Shown here: piece by piece, positions 28,281-35,426 of the stretch
Layout: each line of letters begins with the position of its first letter
Position numbering within the stretch: the stretch's first letter is position 1
Assembly (NCBI RefSeq): GCF_000298195.1
Contig: NZ_BAHC01000227.1
Span: forward strand, 1-39,602
Origin: Gordonia rhizosphera NBRC 16068
GTDB lineage: Bacteria > Actinomycetota > Actinomycetes > Mycobacteriales > Mycobacteriaceae
Length of the DNA: 39,602 nucleotides
Direction: 5' to 3'
Translations under genes and position numbers: made by a program
Notes under the pieces: model-generated
Told to the model about the DNA's origin: nothing
Database searches by the model: none
What the model saw: the letters and a program-made list of their open reading frames with translations, nothing else

Positions 28281-29396
28281 ACCGATGTCGTCGTGGTGGG
28301 TGCGGGCCCGGCGGGTCGTGCGCTGTCCCACCGACTACTGCGCCGCGGAGTCGCGGTCACCGTCGTCGATCCCCGGCCCGAGGTCGAGTGGCGCGCCACC
28401 TACGCCTGCTGGACCGACGAGATTCCGCACTGGCTGCCGCCGGAGGTCGTCGGTGCACAGGTGGATTCGGTCGCGATGCGGGTGACCGAGACGGCGCAAC
28501 TGCGACGCGGCTACACCGTCTTCGACACCGTCGCGCTGCGACGGGCGCTGGCCCTCCACGACGCGCGGATCCTCCGCGATCACGCGACCGTCGTCGGCGA
28601 GCACCACGTGACGACACGGTCGGGCGCCACGATCACCGCCTCGACCGTGATCGATGCCCGCGGGCTGCCCGGGCACGGACCGCGGCAGACGGCCTCGGGC
28701 GTGGTCGTGCCGCGGGCACAGGCTCGCCCGTTCGTGGGTGACACCGAGGCCGTGCTGATGGACTGGACGCCGGCGAGTTCCGACGACTCGGCGGGCGCGT
28801 CGTTTCTCTACGCGGTACCCCTCGACGCGGATCGGGTCCTGCTCGAGGAGACCTGTCTGGCCGGTGACCCGCCGGTGCCGGTCGCACACCTGCGCGCCCG
28901 GCTCGACGAGCGGCTCTCCGGTCACCCGAGCACCCCGCTGGCGACTGAAACCGTCTCCTTCGCGCTGCGGGGTCCGGCGGCCCCGTGGCGGGTACGCCCG
29001 ATCGTGTTCGGGTCCCGGGGTGGTCTGCTGCATCCGGCGACCGGCTACAGCGTCGGAGAGTCGCTGACGGCCGCCGACGGTGTCGCGGCGGCGATCGCGG
29101 ACGGACACGATCCGCTCGCCGGGCTGTGGCCGCAGTCGGCGCGCGTCGTCTATCGGCTGCGGTCGGTCGGACTGCGCGCGGTGCTCTCCCTCTCGCCCGA
29201 TGCCACGCGACGGATGTTCGACGCGTTCGCGGAGCTGCCCCTCGCGCAGCAGCGGGCCTACCTCTCGGGCCGCGACGACGCCGCCGGCACCGCACGGGCG
29301 ATGGCGGCACTGTTCACCGGGGTCGACAACGACATTCGCCGATCATTCGTGCGGGCGTTGCGAGGGCGCCGCGTCATCGCCGAAGCGGATCAGTGA
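28278..29396 (+). CDS. Lycopene cyclase family flavoprotein
   Basis: A 372-aa FAD-dependent enzyme of the CrtL/CrtY lycopene cyclase family, which forms the beta-ionone rings of carotenoids. The N-terminal dinucleotide motif is VVVGAGPAGRALSHRL; then WRATYACWTDEIPHW, the cyclase motif FLYAVPLDADRVLLEETCLA (xLEET), and LHPATGYSVGESL near residue 255 are all characteristic. The C-terminal helices (FDAFAELPLAQQRAYLSG) fit too. No other carotenoid gene (crtE, crtB, crtI) is in the window, so it is an isolated pathway gene. Its 3' end overlaps the convergent small gene by 7 bp. Confidence 0.9.
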   Translation: MTDVVVVGAGPAGRALSHRLLRRGVAVTVVDPRPEVEWRATYACWTDEIPHWLPPEVVGAQVDSVAMRVTETAQLRRGYTVFDTVALRRALALHDARILRDHATVVGEHHVTTRSGATITASTVIDARGLPGHGPRQTASGVVVPRAQARPFVGDTEAVLMDWTPASSDDSAGASFLYAVPLDADRVLLEETCLAGDPPVPVAHLRARLDERLSGHPSTPLATETVSFALRGPAAPWRVRPIVFGSRGGLLHPATGYSVGESLTAADGVAAAIADGHDPLAGLWPQSARVVYRLRSVGLRAVLSLSPDATRRMFDAFAELPLAQQRAYLSGRDDAAGTARAMAALFTGVDNDIRRSFVRALRGRRVIAEADQ

Positions 29397-29551
29397 CGCT
29401 GACCGTGGTGAATCGGTGCGATGGCTTCGGCCTCGTCCTCGACGACGTCGCGGTTGGTTTCCGGATAGTCGTCGTCGCCGCCCTCGACGTCGATGGACTG
29501 TTCGATGAGATCGGCATCGTCGGCCGACGGGATCGGATCGTTGACGGTCAT
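29390..29551 (-). CDS. Small acidic protein, unknown function
   Basis: A 53-aa frame beginning MTVNDPIPSADDADLIEQSI, with GAGG 6 nt before the ATG at 29551. It is strongly acidic in the middle (VEGGDDDYPETNRDVVEDEAEA) and ends with a His/Arg-rich tail (APIHHGQRH). The larger open frame to 29599 has no better start. The ribosome binding site and codon usage suggest a real gene, but I cannot name a family. It ends inside the last codons of the convergent lycopene cyclase. It is followed in the same direction by nothing; upstream on the same strand is the DUF1992 gene, 67 bp away. Confidence 0.55.
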   Translation of the reverse strand: MTVNDPIPSADDADLIEQSIDVEGGDDDYPETNRDVVEDEAEAIAPIHHGQRH

Positions 29552-29618
29552 CGCGCACCTCTTTCGGAACTCGCCGGGTCCGTACCCCCACCCTAACAAC
29601 CCAGGAGTCCGCAGGCTT

Positions 29619-30089
29619 CTATCTCGACCGAAGCTCGCGCCAGCGTTGCACCATGTCGTCGACGTCCACGGTGTGCGCGGTGATCAGCGACGGAACACCG
29701 GCGCGGGTGGACAGGTGGGCCTCGCGGACCCGGCGGTTGAAGTCGGTGAGCAGGTCCCGGACCACCGATTCGTCGGCGAACTCGATCAGCGACTCGGGAA
29801 AGCCCTGCGCCTCCTTGCGCAGCTGCAAGGGCATCGGAAGCAGCGCCGACGAGTCGAGGTTCTCGTCTCGGATCTTGCGCTTGACCCACCAATCCGGGTC
29901 GTCGGCGTCGGAGAGGTCGAGCGGTTCACCCATGCCGGGCAGGTTGTCGAACTCGCCACGCTCGGTCGCCTCACGGATCATCTTCTCCACCCGTGACTCG
30001 TAGACCGGCGGTTTCCACCGACGCACACGCCGGAACCGCCCGTCGGGTGACCGACGGTCATCCGACGGATCGTTCGACGATGCGTCCAC
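29619..30089 (-). CDS. DUF1992 (DnaJ-homologue subfamily C member 28-like) protein
   Basis: A 156-aa soluble protein with the DUF1992 domain found in the C-terminal part of DNAJC28. The signature is at about 28-75: YESRVEKMIREATERGEFDN, LPGMGEPLDLSD and DDPDWWVKRKIRDEN. No J-domain is present, as is usual for bacterial members. Function is unknown. GTG at 30089 lies 7 nt after a TAGAAC box and has no Shine-Dalgarno, so it is probably leaderless. It follows the LuxR gene on the same strand after 40 bp. Confidence 0.88.
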   Translation of the reverse strand: MDASSNDPSDDRRSPDGRFRRVRRWKPPVYESRVEKMIREATERGEFDNLPGMGEPLDLSDADDPDWWVKRKIRDENLDSSALLPMPLQLRKEAQGFPESLIEFADESVVRDLLTDFNRRVREAHLSTRAGVPSLITAHTVDVDDMVQRWRELRSR

Positions 30090-30102
30090 GTCTGAAGTTC
30101 TA
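30087..30102 (-). promoter_or_regulatory. -10-like box for leaderless DUF1992 gene
   Basis: On the minus strand TAGAAC (30102-30097) is 7 nt before the GTG at 30089. The last base is C rather than T, so the match to TANNNT is imperfect. Confidence 0.45.
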
Positions 30103-30129
30103 CACCTCCCGGCGCCGCCCGGCCGGCGG

Positions 30130-31206
30130 TCAGCCGGCGACCGTCGCGAGCAGGGCCTGCCGGCCGGGGCAGCCGGCTTTCGCGAGCACCGCCTTCACAT
30201 GGTCGACGACGGTGTACTCGGAGACCACGAGTTCGAGGGCCATCGCCCGGGTGTCGCGGCCTGCCAGCAGCAGACCCAGGACCTCGTCCTCGCGGTGGGT
30301 GAGCCCGACGGCACGCGAGAACATCTCCCTGCGGTCGGCGAGTCCGGATTCCTCGATCGAGACCGCGATGTCGCGGGCGGTCGCCGTCTCGTCGGCCGTC
30401 ATGCGGTCGGCTTCCAGTGTCAGCCAGCCGAGGTCGTCGAGGTAGACGCGGGAACGCGCCGGCGCGTCGTCGATGCCGTGTTCGCGAGCGATGAGTTGCG
30501 CGGCGACGTTGTACGCGGCGGCCGGGATCGCGGCGACACCGCTCGGGCGTCCATCCGATCCCGGATCCGGCGGGTTCAGCCGATACAGGCGGTGCCCGGC
30601 GCGTGCGGTCTGGCCGCGCACGTGCAGGTCGTGGTCGAGGATGACGACGGCCGGACCCGTTCCCTCCCCCGCGGTCCGCGGCCGGCCGAAGTTCCTCGCC
30701 TGACCGGCGCGTAGTGCCGTGGTCACCGCCGGACGGATGGCCAGCAGTCGCAAGATCTCGTCGTCGGCGAACGGCGGTGCCGGCGGGAAGCGCCACAGAT
30801 CCAGCCAGCCCCAGCACCCGAACCGATCGGCGAAGACGACCGAGGCGACATCACCGGCCCTGAGGTCGGCGAGGATCTCCCGCCACAGACGGGATCGGCT
30901 CGGCTCGTCGTGGGTCGCGTGGCGCAGACCGTCGGCGAACCGCTTTGAGCCGATGAGTTCGTTCCACCGGTTGACCGGGGTCAGATACCGCGAACGGATG
31001 AGATCCGGTATGCGAGACAACGGCAGGCCGGGAACGGTGGCCAACGGGATCGTCCCGACACCGGTCACCGGATCGGTCAGCACCCAGACGTGCCCGGCGA
31101 AGGGTATCGCGGCGGCCAGATCGTCGAGGATCGCCAGGCGCAACCGCTTGACGTCCGTGTGCCGTGCACAGGAGCGCTCCACGCTCGCCGCGAGGTCGAC
31201 CCGCAT
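30130..31206 (-). CDS. LuxR-type (NarL/FixJ HTH) transcriptional regulator
   Basis: A 358-aa regulator with a C-terminal LuxR DNA-binding domain at about 292-358: LTHREDEVLGLLLAGRDTRA, then LVVSEYTVVDHVKAVLAKAG. The N-terminal 280 residues are not a receiver domain (no phospho-Asp pattern). They look GAF/PAS-like, with a Trp- and Phe-rich middle (DRFGCWGWLDLWRFPPAPPF) and a DxxxxVRGQTARAGHRLYRL stretch of PAS type, suggesting a bound ligand. ATG at 31206 follows TACGCT by 6 nt. It is divergent from the small protein gene at 31309, and an inverted repeat lies between them. It probably controls that gene and itself (inference). Confidence 0.85.
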   Translation of the reverse strand: MRVDLAASVERSCARHTDVKRLRLAILDDLAAAIPFAGHVWVLTDPVTGVGTIPLATVPGLPLSRIPDLIRSRYLTPVNRWNELIGSKRFADGLRHATHDEPSRSRLWREILADLRAGDVASVVFADRFGCWGWLDLWRFPPAPPFADDEILRLLAIRPAVTTALRAGQARNFGRPRTAGEGTGPAVVILDHDLHVRGQTARAGHRLYRLNPPDPGSDGRPSGVAAIPAAAYNVAAQLIAREHGIDDAPARSRVYLDDLGWLTLEADRMTADETATARDIAVSIEESGLADRREMFSRAVGLTHREDEVLGLLLAGRDTRAMALELVVSEYTVVDHVKAVLAKAGCPGRQALLATVAG

Positions 31207-31308
31207 CAGACCAGCGTAGGCCCAACATCCCCCGCGCCGGGGATAGCTCGCTCGCCCGAGACGCTCCTACCGTTGGGTCACCGGAACCAACCACGAGAAG
31301 GTGACATC
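31207..31308. promoter_or_regulatory. Divergent region with inverted-repeat operator candidate
   Basis: ATCCCC (31227-31232), CGCGCC, GGGGAT (31239-31244) is a perfect 6-6-6 inverted repeat. Leftward, TACGCT (31218-31213) is the -10 for the LuxR gene, so the repeat sits at its -35 region. Rightward, TACCGT near 31269-31274 could be the -10 for the gene at 31309. The repeat is well placed to be the regulator's own site. Confidence 0.5.
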
Positions 31309-31620
31309 ATGTATCAGCTCCAGGTAGCGAACACCATCGACGACTTCGATTCGTGGCGAAAGGCTTTCGACAAGTTCGAACGCGTGCGCGCCGACGGCGG
31401 GGTGCGGTCGTACCGCGTGACACGGTCGGTCGACGACCCGACCCAGGTCTACGTGGAACTCGACTTCGACGATCTCGGACACGCACAGCAGTACCTGCCG
31501 GTGTTGCAGAAGATCTGGGCGACCCCGCAGTCGCACAGCGTCCTGCGCGGCCACGGGGAGCCACAGATCCGCGAGACGGTCGTGTCCCGGATCATCGAGG
31601 TCGAAACCGCCGCATCCTGA
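31309..31620 (+). CDS. Small dimeric alpha/beta-barrel-like protein, unknown function
   Basis: A 103-aa protein with a beta-alpha-beta pattern: MYQLQVANTIDDFDSWRKAF, GGVRSYRVTRSVDDPTQVYV, ELDFDDLGHAQQYLPVLQKI. It resembles the ferredoxin-like fold of cyclase/antibiotic-monooxygenase-type proteins, but I see no certain family signature. The ATG at 31309 has AAGGTG upstream at good spacing; the frame is open further upstream (to 31090) but that part overlaps the LuxR gene. It is divergent from the LuxR regulator, which may control it. A strong hairpin follows 19 bp after the stop. Confidence 0.75.
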   Translation: MYQLQVANTIDDFDSWRKAFDKFERVRADGGVRSYRVTRSVDDPTQVYVELDFDDLGHAQQYLPVLQKIWATPQSHSVLRGHGEPQIRETVVSRIIEVETAAS

Positions 31621-31639
31621 TGCGCAACGAGGGTGGCGA

Positions 31640-31667
31640 TGTTCGGGCAGCAGATGCTGCCCGAACA
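31640..31667 (+). terminator. Strong hairpin after the small alpha/beta protein gene
   Basis: Perfect 13-bp arms TGTTCGGGCAGCA (31640-31652) and TGCTGCCCGAACA (31655-31667) around GA. In practice the loop would open to four or more bases. No U-tract follows. It isolates the gene from the DUF4157 gene downstream. Confidence 0.7.
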
Positions 31668-31741
31668 GGCACCCGTCGGCACCTTCCCTTCACCGGCGGG
31701 AGGTCGGATCGTGGATGACACACCGAGGAGGCGAGCCATCG

Positions 31742-32314
31742 ATGCGCACCCACGACAGCGACCACCACGAATCCTCTTCGCATCCCAAGGCTTCTCGAGC
31801 ACACGACCCGGAACCGACGGCGGCGATGAGGGCGGCGCTGTCGGGCCGATGGGATGCCGCCGGTCCGGCAGGGCTGGCCGAACTGCAGCGAACCGCCGGA
31901 AACGCCGGTACGGCCGCCCTGATCGACGAGGACCGATCTCCCGTCCACGACGTGGTGGCATCGGAGGGTTCGCCGCTGCCGGGCGATCTCCGCACCGACA
32001 TGGAAAGCCGCTTCGGCCACGACTTCGGTGACGTCCGGGTACACACCGACGACGCGGCGCACCACTCGGCCACCTCGGTGAACGCGCAGGCCTACACCGT
32101 CGGGTCCGACATCGTATTCGAAAGCGGCAAATACGATCCCGGCTCCGACGCGGGTAAACACATGATCGCCCACGAACTGACACATGTCGTCCAGCAGCGC
32201 AGCGGCCCGGTCGACGGCACCGACGCCGGCGGCGGCGTCAGCATCAGTGACCCGTCGGACAGGTTCGAACGCGAAGCGGTCGCCAATGCAGACCGGGTGA
32301 TGGGGATGGACTAG
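31742..32314 (+). CDS. DUF4157 (zincin-like HExxH) protein with LQRxAGN motif
   Basis: A 190-aa protein. The N-terminal 45 residues are polar and His-rich (HDSDHHESSSHPKASRAHDP). LQRTAGN at 48-54 matches the short motif seen at the front of proteins associated with extracellular contractile injection systems (eCIS). The DUF4157 domain follows at about 78-152: LPGDLRTDMESRFGHDFGDV, RVHTDDAAHHSA, AYTVGSDIVFESGKYDP, with the metallopeptidase motif HELTH at 144-148 (AHELTHVVQQ). FEREAVANADRVM at 175-187 offers the usual downstream Glu. There is no signal peptide. ATG at 31742 is chosen over one at 31715 because GAGGAG lies about 11 nt before it; neither is certain. No eCIS sheath, tube or baseplate genes are in the window. 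Confidence 0.87.
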   Translation: MRTHDSDHHESSSHPKASRAHDPEPTAAMRAALSGRWDAAGPAGLAELQRTAGNAGTAALIDEDRSPVHDVVASEGSPLPGDLRTDMESRFGHDFGDVRVHTDDAAHHSATSVNAQAYTVGSDIVFESGKYDPGSDAGKHMIAHELTHVVQQRSGPVDGTDAGGGVSISDPSDRFEREAVANADRVMGMD

Positions 32315-32334
32315 CGGGGACTAGCGGTGGGCAT

Positions 32335-32396
32335 CAACACGTAGAACTCGCAGAAACACACGGGACTTCGTGTGTTTCTGCGAGTTCTGCGTGTTG
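32335..32396. repeat. Long hairpin between convergent genes, related to the 7665-7720 palindrome
   Basis: Two 28-bp arms (32335-32362 and 32369-32396) pair with one G-T mismatch around the 6-nt loop GGACTT. The arm contains CACGTAGAACTCGCA, one base different from the outer arm of the 7665-7720 palindrome. It lies 20 bp past the DUF4157 stop and 7 bp before the sufT stop, so it would end transcription from both sides. Confidence 0.9.
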
Positions 32397-32403
32397 TGGC
32401 CGA

Positions 32404-32763
32404 CTAGACGGTGAACCCGAGGGCCCGCAGCTGTTCGCGCCCGTCGTCGGTGATCTTGTCCGGACCCCACGGCGGCAGCCAGACCCAGTTGATCTCCATG
32501 TCGGTGCACAGACCGCTGCTCACCAGGGCGGCACGCGACTGGTCCTCGATCACATCCGTCAGCGGACACGCCGCCGAGGTCAGTGTCATGTCGATCTTCG
32601 CGACGGCGTCGTCGCTGATCTCGATCCCGTAGACGAGCCCGAGGTCGACCACGTTGATGCCGAGTTCGGGGTCGACGACATCGCGCATCGCCTCCTCGAC
32701 GTCCTCGAGCTGAGGAAGCGACGTGGTCGGGGCGTCGGATGTGGTGGTGGTTTCGTCACTCAT
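32404..32763 (-). CDS. sufT: SufT (DUF59/MIP18-like) Fe-S assembly factor
   Basis: A 119-aa DUF59 protein, last gene of the suf operon, thought to help in maturation of Fe-S proteins. The domain has DPELGINVVDLGLVYGI, LTSAACPLTDVI (with the conserved Cys) and LPPWGPDKITDDGREQL. An acidic Thr/Ser-rich stretch of about 15 residues precedes the domain. The ATG at 32763 overlaps the sufU stop (ATGA); an open frame to 32847 lies within sufU. Homologue of Rv1466. Confidence 0.95.
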   Translation of the reverse strand: MSDETTTTSDAPTTSLPQLEDVEEAMRDVVDPELGINVVDLGLVYGIEISDDAVAKIDMTLTSAACPLTDVIEDQSRAALVSSGLCTDMEINWVWLPPWGPDKITDDGREQLRALGFTV

Positions 32764-33230
32764 ACTGACTCCGCTTCTGACGACGGTGCTGCGTCCATCG
32801 TCTGTGCCAACGCGTCCTTGAACGCCATCCATCCCAGCAGCGCACACTTCACCCGCGCCGGGTACTTGCTCACACCGGTGAACGCGATCCCGTCACCGAG
32901 GACCTCCTCGTCGCCGGTGTCGGTGCCGCGCGAGGTCACCATCGCGTTGAACGCATCGACGGTGGACAGTGCCTTCTCCACGGGCTCCCCCACCAGCTGG
33001 TCGTACAGGACCGAGGTGGAGGCCTGCGAAATCGAGCACCCCTGCCCGTCATAAGAGATGTCGTCGATCGTCGACCCGTCCGGCGACACGGTCACACGCA
33101 GGGTCACCTCGTCACCACAGGTCGGGTTCACGTGGTGGACCTCGGCGCCATAGGGCTCGCGGAGGCCACGTCCGTGCGGGTGCTTGTAGTGGTCCAGGAT
33201 GACCTCCTGGTACATCTGCTCCATCCGCAT
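32760..33230 (-). CDS. sufU: SufU zinc-dependent sulfurtransferase (partner of SufS)
   Basis: A 156-aa IscU-like protein. In Gram-positive bacteria SufU takes persulfide sulfur from SufS using a zinc site. The ligands are visible: Cys38 and Asp40 (NPTCGDEV), Cys65 (GQGCSISQAS) and Cys129 (RVKCALLGW). The start MRMEQMYQEVILDHYKHPHG is typical. The gene lies 3 bp after sufS and overlaps sufT by 4 bp. The tail of about 12 residues after the core is acidic and variable. Confidence 0.96.
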   Translation of the reverse strand: MRMEQMYQEVILDHYKHPHGRGLREPYGAEVHHVNPTCGDEVTLRVTVSPDGSTIDDISYDGQGCSISQASTSVLYDQLVGEPVEKALSTVDAFNAMVTSRGTDTGDEEVLGDGIAFTGVSKYPARVKCALLGWMAFKDALAQTMDAAPSSEAESV

Positions 33231-33233
33231 GTC

Positions 33234-34526
33234 TCAGCTCACCCCGAAGAACTTCTGTGCCTTGGTGATCGCGTCGACGAGCGCGTCCACCTCGGACAGC
33301 GTGTTGTAGGCGGCGAAGGACGCACGGGCCGACGCGGCGATACCGAGGCGCCGGTGCAGTGGCCACGCGCAGTGGTGACCGACACGGATCGCCACGCCCT
33401 CGTCGTCGAGGATCTGTCCCAGATCGTGCGCGTGGATTCCGTCGACGACGAACGACACCGCACCGCCGCGACTCTCGGTGGACGCCGGGCCGATGATACG
33501 CAGCCCGTCGATGTCCTCGAGTCGCTCGAGCGCGTAGCCGATCAACTGATGCTCGTGCGCGGCAACCGCATCCATACCGAGCGCGTTCAGATAGTCGACC
33601 GCAGCCGCGAGCGCCACAACCTGCGAGGTCATCGGGACACCGGCCTCGAACCGCTGTGGCGGCGGCGCGTAGGTGGAGACCTCCATGGTGACCGTCTCGA
33701 TCATCGAACCACCGGAGATGAACGGCGGAAGTTGTTCGAGCAGTTCGGCTTTGCCGTAGAGCACGCCGACACCCGACGGGCCGAACATCTTGTGCCCGGA
33801 GAAGGCCGCGAAGTCGACCCCGAGCGCGACGAAGTCCACCGCCATGTGCGGCACCGACTGGCAGGCGTCGAGCACGACCAGCGCGCCGACCGCCCGGGCC
33901 CGGCGCACGAGTTCGGCGACATCGGTGACCGCGCCGGTGACATTCGACTGATGGGTGAACGACACGACCTTCACGGTGTCGTCGAGATCGAGCGAATCCA
34001 GGTCGATCCGGCCGTCGTCGGTGACCCCGTACCACTTCAGGGTGGCACCGGTACGGCGGCAGAGTTCCTGCCACGGCACGAGATTCGCGTGGTGTTCGAG
34101 CTCGGTGATCACCACGGTGTCCCCCGGCCCGAGCGGTTTGCCGCCCAGTACACCCGCGGCGCGGTCATCTCCGAGGGTGTAGGTCACCAGGTTCAGTGCC
34201 TCGGTGGCGTTCTTGGTGAACACGACCGTGTCCGAGGTGGCCCCGACGAACCGCGCGATCGTCTCGCGCGCGCTCTCATAGGCGTCGGTGGCCTCCTCGG
34301 CGAGTTGATGGGCACCGCGGTGCACCGCCGCGTTGCGGGTCGTCAGGAACTCGCGCTCGGCGTCGAGAACCTGCACCGGTCGCTGCGACGTTGCCCCGGA
34401 ATCCAGGTAAATCAAGGGCTTTCCATCACGCACGGTCCGCGACAGGATCGGGAAGTCCGCGCGCAGCCTCGCCACGTCGAACGCGGCGACTGCCGTTGAA
34501 GCGGACACGGGCGTTTCGGTGGACAT
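33234..34526 (-). CDS. sufS: SufS cysteine desulfurase
   Basis: A 430-aa class II PLP-dependent cysteine desulfurase that removes sulfur from L-cysteine and hands it to SufU. The PLP lysine is Lys246 (FSGHKMFGPSG), the PLP-contact His is in TELEHHANLVPW, and the active-site Cys386 lies in GHHCAWPLHRRLG, the SufS-type loop. YLDSGATSQRPVQV at the N-terminus is typical. It sits 3 bp after sufC and 3 bp before sufU, so the three are surely one transcript. Homologue of Rv1464. Confidence 0.97.
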   Translation of the reverse strand: MSTETPVSASTAVAAFDVARLRADFPILSRTVRDGKPLIYLDSGATSQRPVQVLDAEREFLTTRNAAVHRGAHQLAEEATDAYESARETIARFVGATSDTVVFTKNATEALNLVTYTLGDDRAAGVLGGKPLGPGDTVVITELEHHANLVPWQELCRRTGATLKWYGVTDDGRIDLDSLDLDDTVKVVSFTHQSNVTGAVTDVAELVRRARAVGALVVLDACQSVPHMAVDFVALGVDFAAFSGHKMFGPSGVGVLYGKAELLEQLPPFISGGSMIETVTMEVSTYAPPPQRFEAGVPMTSQVVALAAAVDYLNALGMDAVAAHEHQLIGYALERLEDIDGLRIIGPASTESRGGAVSFVVDGIHAHDLGQILDDEGVAIRVGHHCAWPLHRRLGIAASARASFAAYNTLSEVDALVDAITKAQKFFGVS

Positions 34527-34529
34527 CGG

Positions 34530-35303
34530 TCAGCCTGCTGCTGGGGCCGAGGTGAACCGGACGTAGCCGTTCTCCTCGAGTTCGTCGGCGAGTTCGGGAC
34601 CCGCAGACTCGACGACCCGGCCGCCCACGAACACGTGGACGAAGTCCGGCTTGATGTAGCGCAGGATGCGCGTGTAGTGCGTGATCAGCAGGATGCCGCC
34701 GTGTTCGCGCTCCTTGTAGCGGTTGACACCCTCACTCACCACACGCAGGGCGTCGACGTCGAGGCCGGAGTCGGTCTCGTCGAGGATGGCGATCTTGGGT
34801 TTGAGCAGGTCGAGCTGCAGGATCTCGTGGCGCTTCTTCTCACCGCCGGAGAAGCCCTCGTTGACGCTGCGCTCACCGAAGGACGGATCGATCTCCAGGG
34901 CGGTCATCGCCTCCTTGGTCTCCTTGACCCAGTGCCGCAGCTTCGGTGCCTCGCCACGCACGGCTGTGGCGGCAGTCCGCAGGAAGTTCGACATCGACAC
35001 ACCCGGTACCTCGACGGGGTACTGCATCGCGAGGAACAGACCGGCGCGCGCCCGCTCGTCGACACTCATCTCGAGCACGTTCTCGCCGTCGAGGGTGATC
35101 GAGCCCTGCGTCACCACGTACTTCGGGTGACCGGCGATCGCATACGACAGCGTCGACTTCCCGGAGCCGTTGGGCCCCATGATCGCGTGCGTCTCGCCCG
35201 ACGACACGGTCAGGTTGACACCCTTGAGGATGTGGATGGGCTCGGCGTCGGTGTCGGTCTGGGCGACATCGACGTGCAGGTCACGGATTTCCAGTGTGGT
35301 CAT
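34530..35303 (-). CDS. sufC: SufC ATPase of the SufBCD scaffold
   Basis: A 257-aa ABC-type ATPase that powers the SufBCD complex on which clusters are built. Walker A is GPNGSGKST at 43-51, the signature is FSGGEKKRHEI, and Walker B IAILDETDSGLD with the SufC-typical DETDSGLD. The D-loop and H-loop (LLITHYTRIL) are in place. The ATG at 35303 is 123 bp after sufD, a wide gap for this operon that is filled by a REP-like element. Homologue of Rv1463. Confidence 0.97.
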   Translation of the reverse strand: MTTLEIRDLHVDVAQTDTDAEPIHILKGVNLTVSSGETHAIMGPNGSGKSTLSYAIAGHPKYVVTQGSITLDGENVLEMSVDERARAGLFLAMQYPVEVPGVSMSNFLRTAATAVRGEAPKLRHWVKETKEAMTALEIDPSFGERSVNEGFSGGEKKRHEILQLDLLKPKIAILDETDSGLDVDALRVVSEGVNRYKEREHGGILLITHYTRILRYIKPDFVHVFVGGRVVESAGPELADELEENGYVRFTSAPAAG

Positions 35304-35333
35304 TCTCGATGTGTCTTTCGTTGTGGGCTGAGT

Positions 35334-35381
35334 GATCTCGATACGGCGCCTCGCTTCGCTCGGTGCCTACTCGATCAGCGG
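35334..35381. repeat. REP-like imperfect palindrome between sufD and sufC
   Basis: A 48-bp element from GATCTCGATACGGCGCC through the centre TCGCTTCGCTCGG to CTACTCGATCAGCGG. GGCGCC pairs with GGTGCC and the outer GATC/TCGATA with TACTCGATC. I recall this type of sequence as a dispersed intergenic repeat in Gordonia and related genera. A half-copy (ATCAGCGGT) recurs 36 bp on, at about 35409. No other copy is in this window. Confidence 0.65.
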
Positions 35382-35426
35382 TCTGGGGTCTGCGGAGCCT
35401 CGGTCTCAATCAGCGGTGGTGGCGGG

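Noticed and set aside
27381..28331. N-terminal extension of the ABC-F protein
   Set aside because: The frame is open but overlaps the SDR gene on the other strand. ABC-F homology begins at 27380, where a -10 box and a GTG start are found.
33112..34074. Leftward open frame of 320 codons within sufS/sufU
   Set aside because: It is another frame of the same strand inside sufS, whose own frame carries the PLP lysine and active-site Cys motifs.
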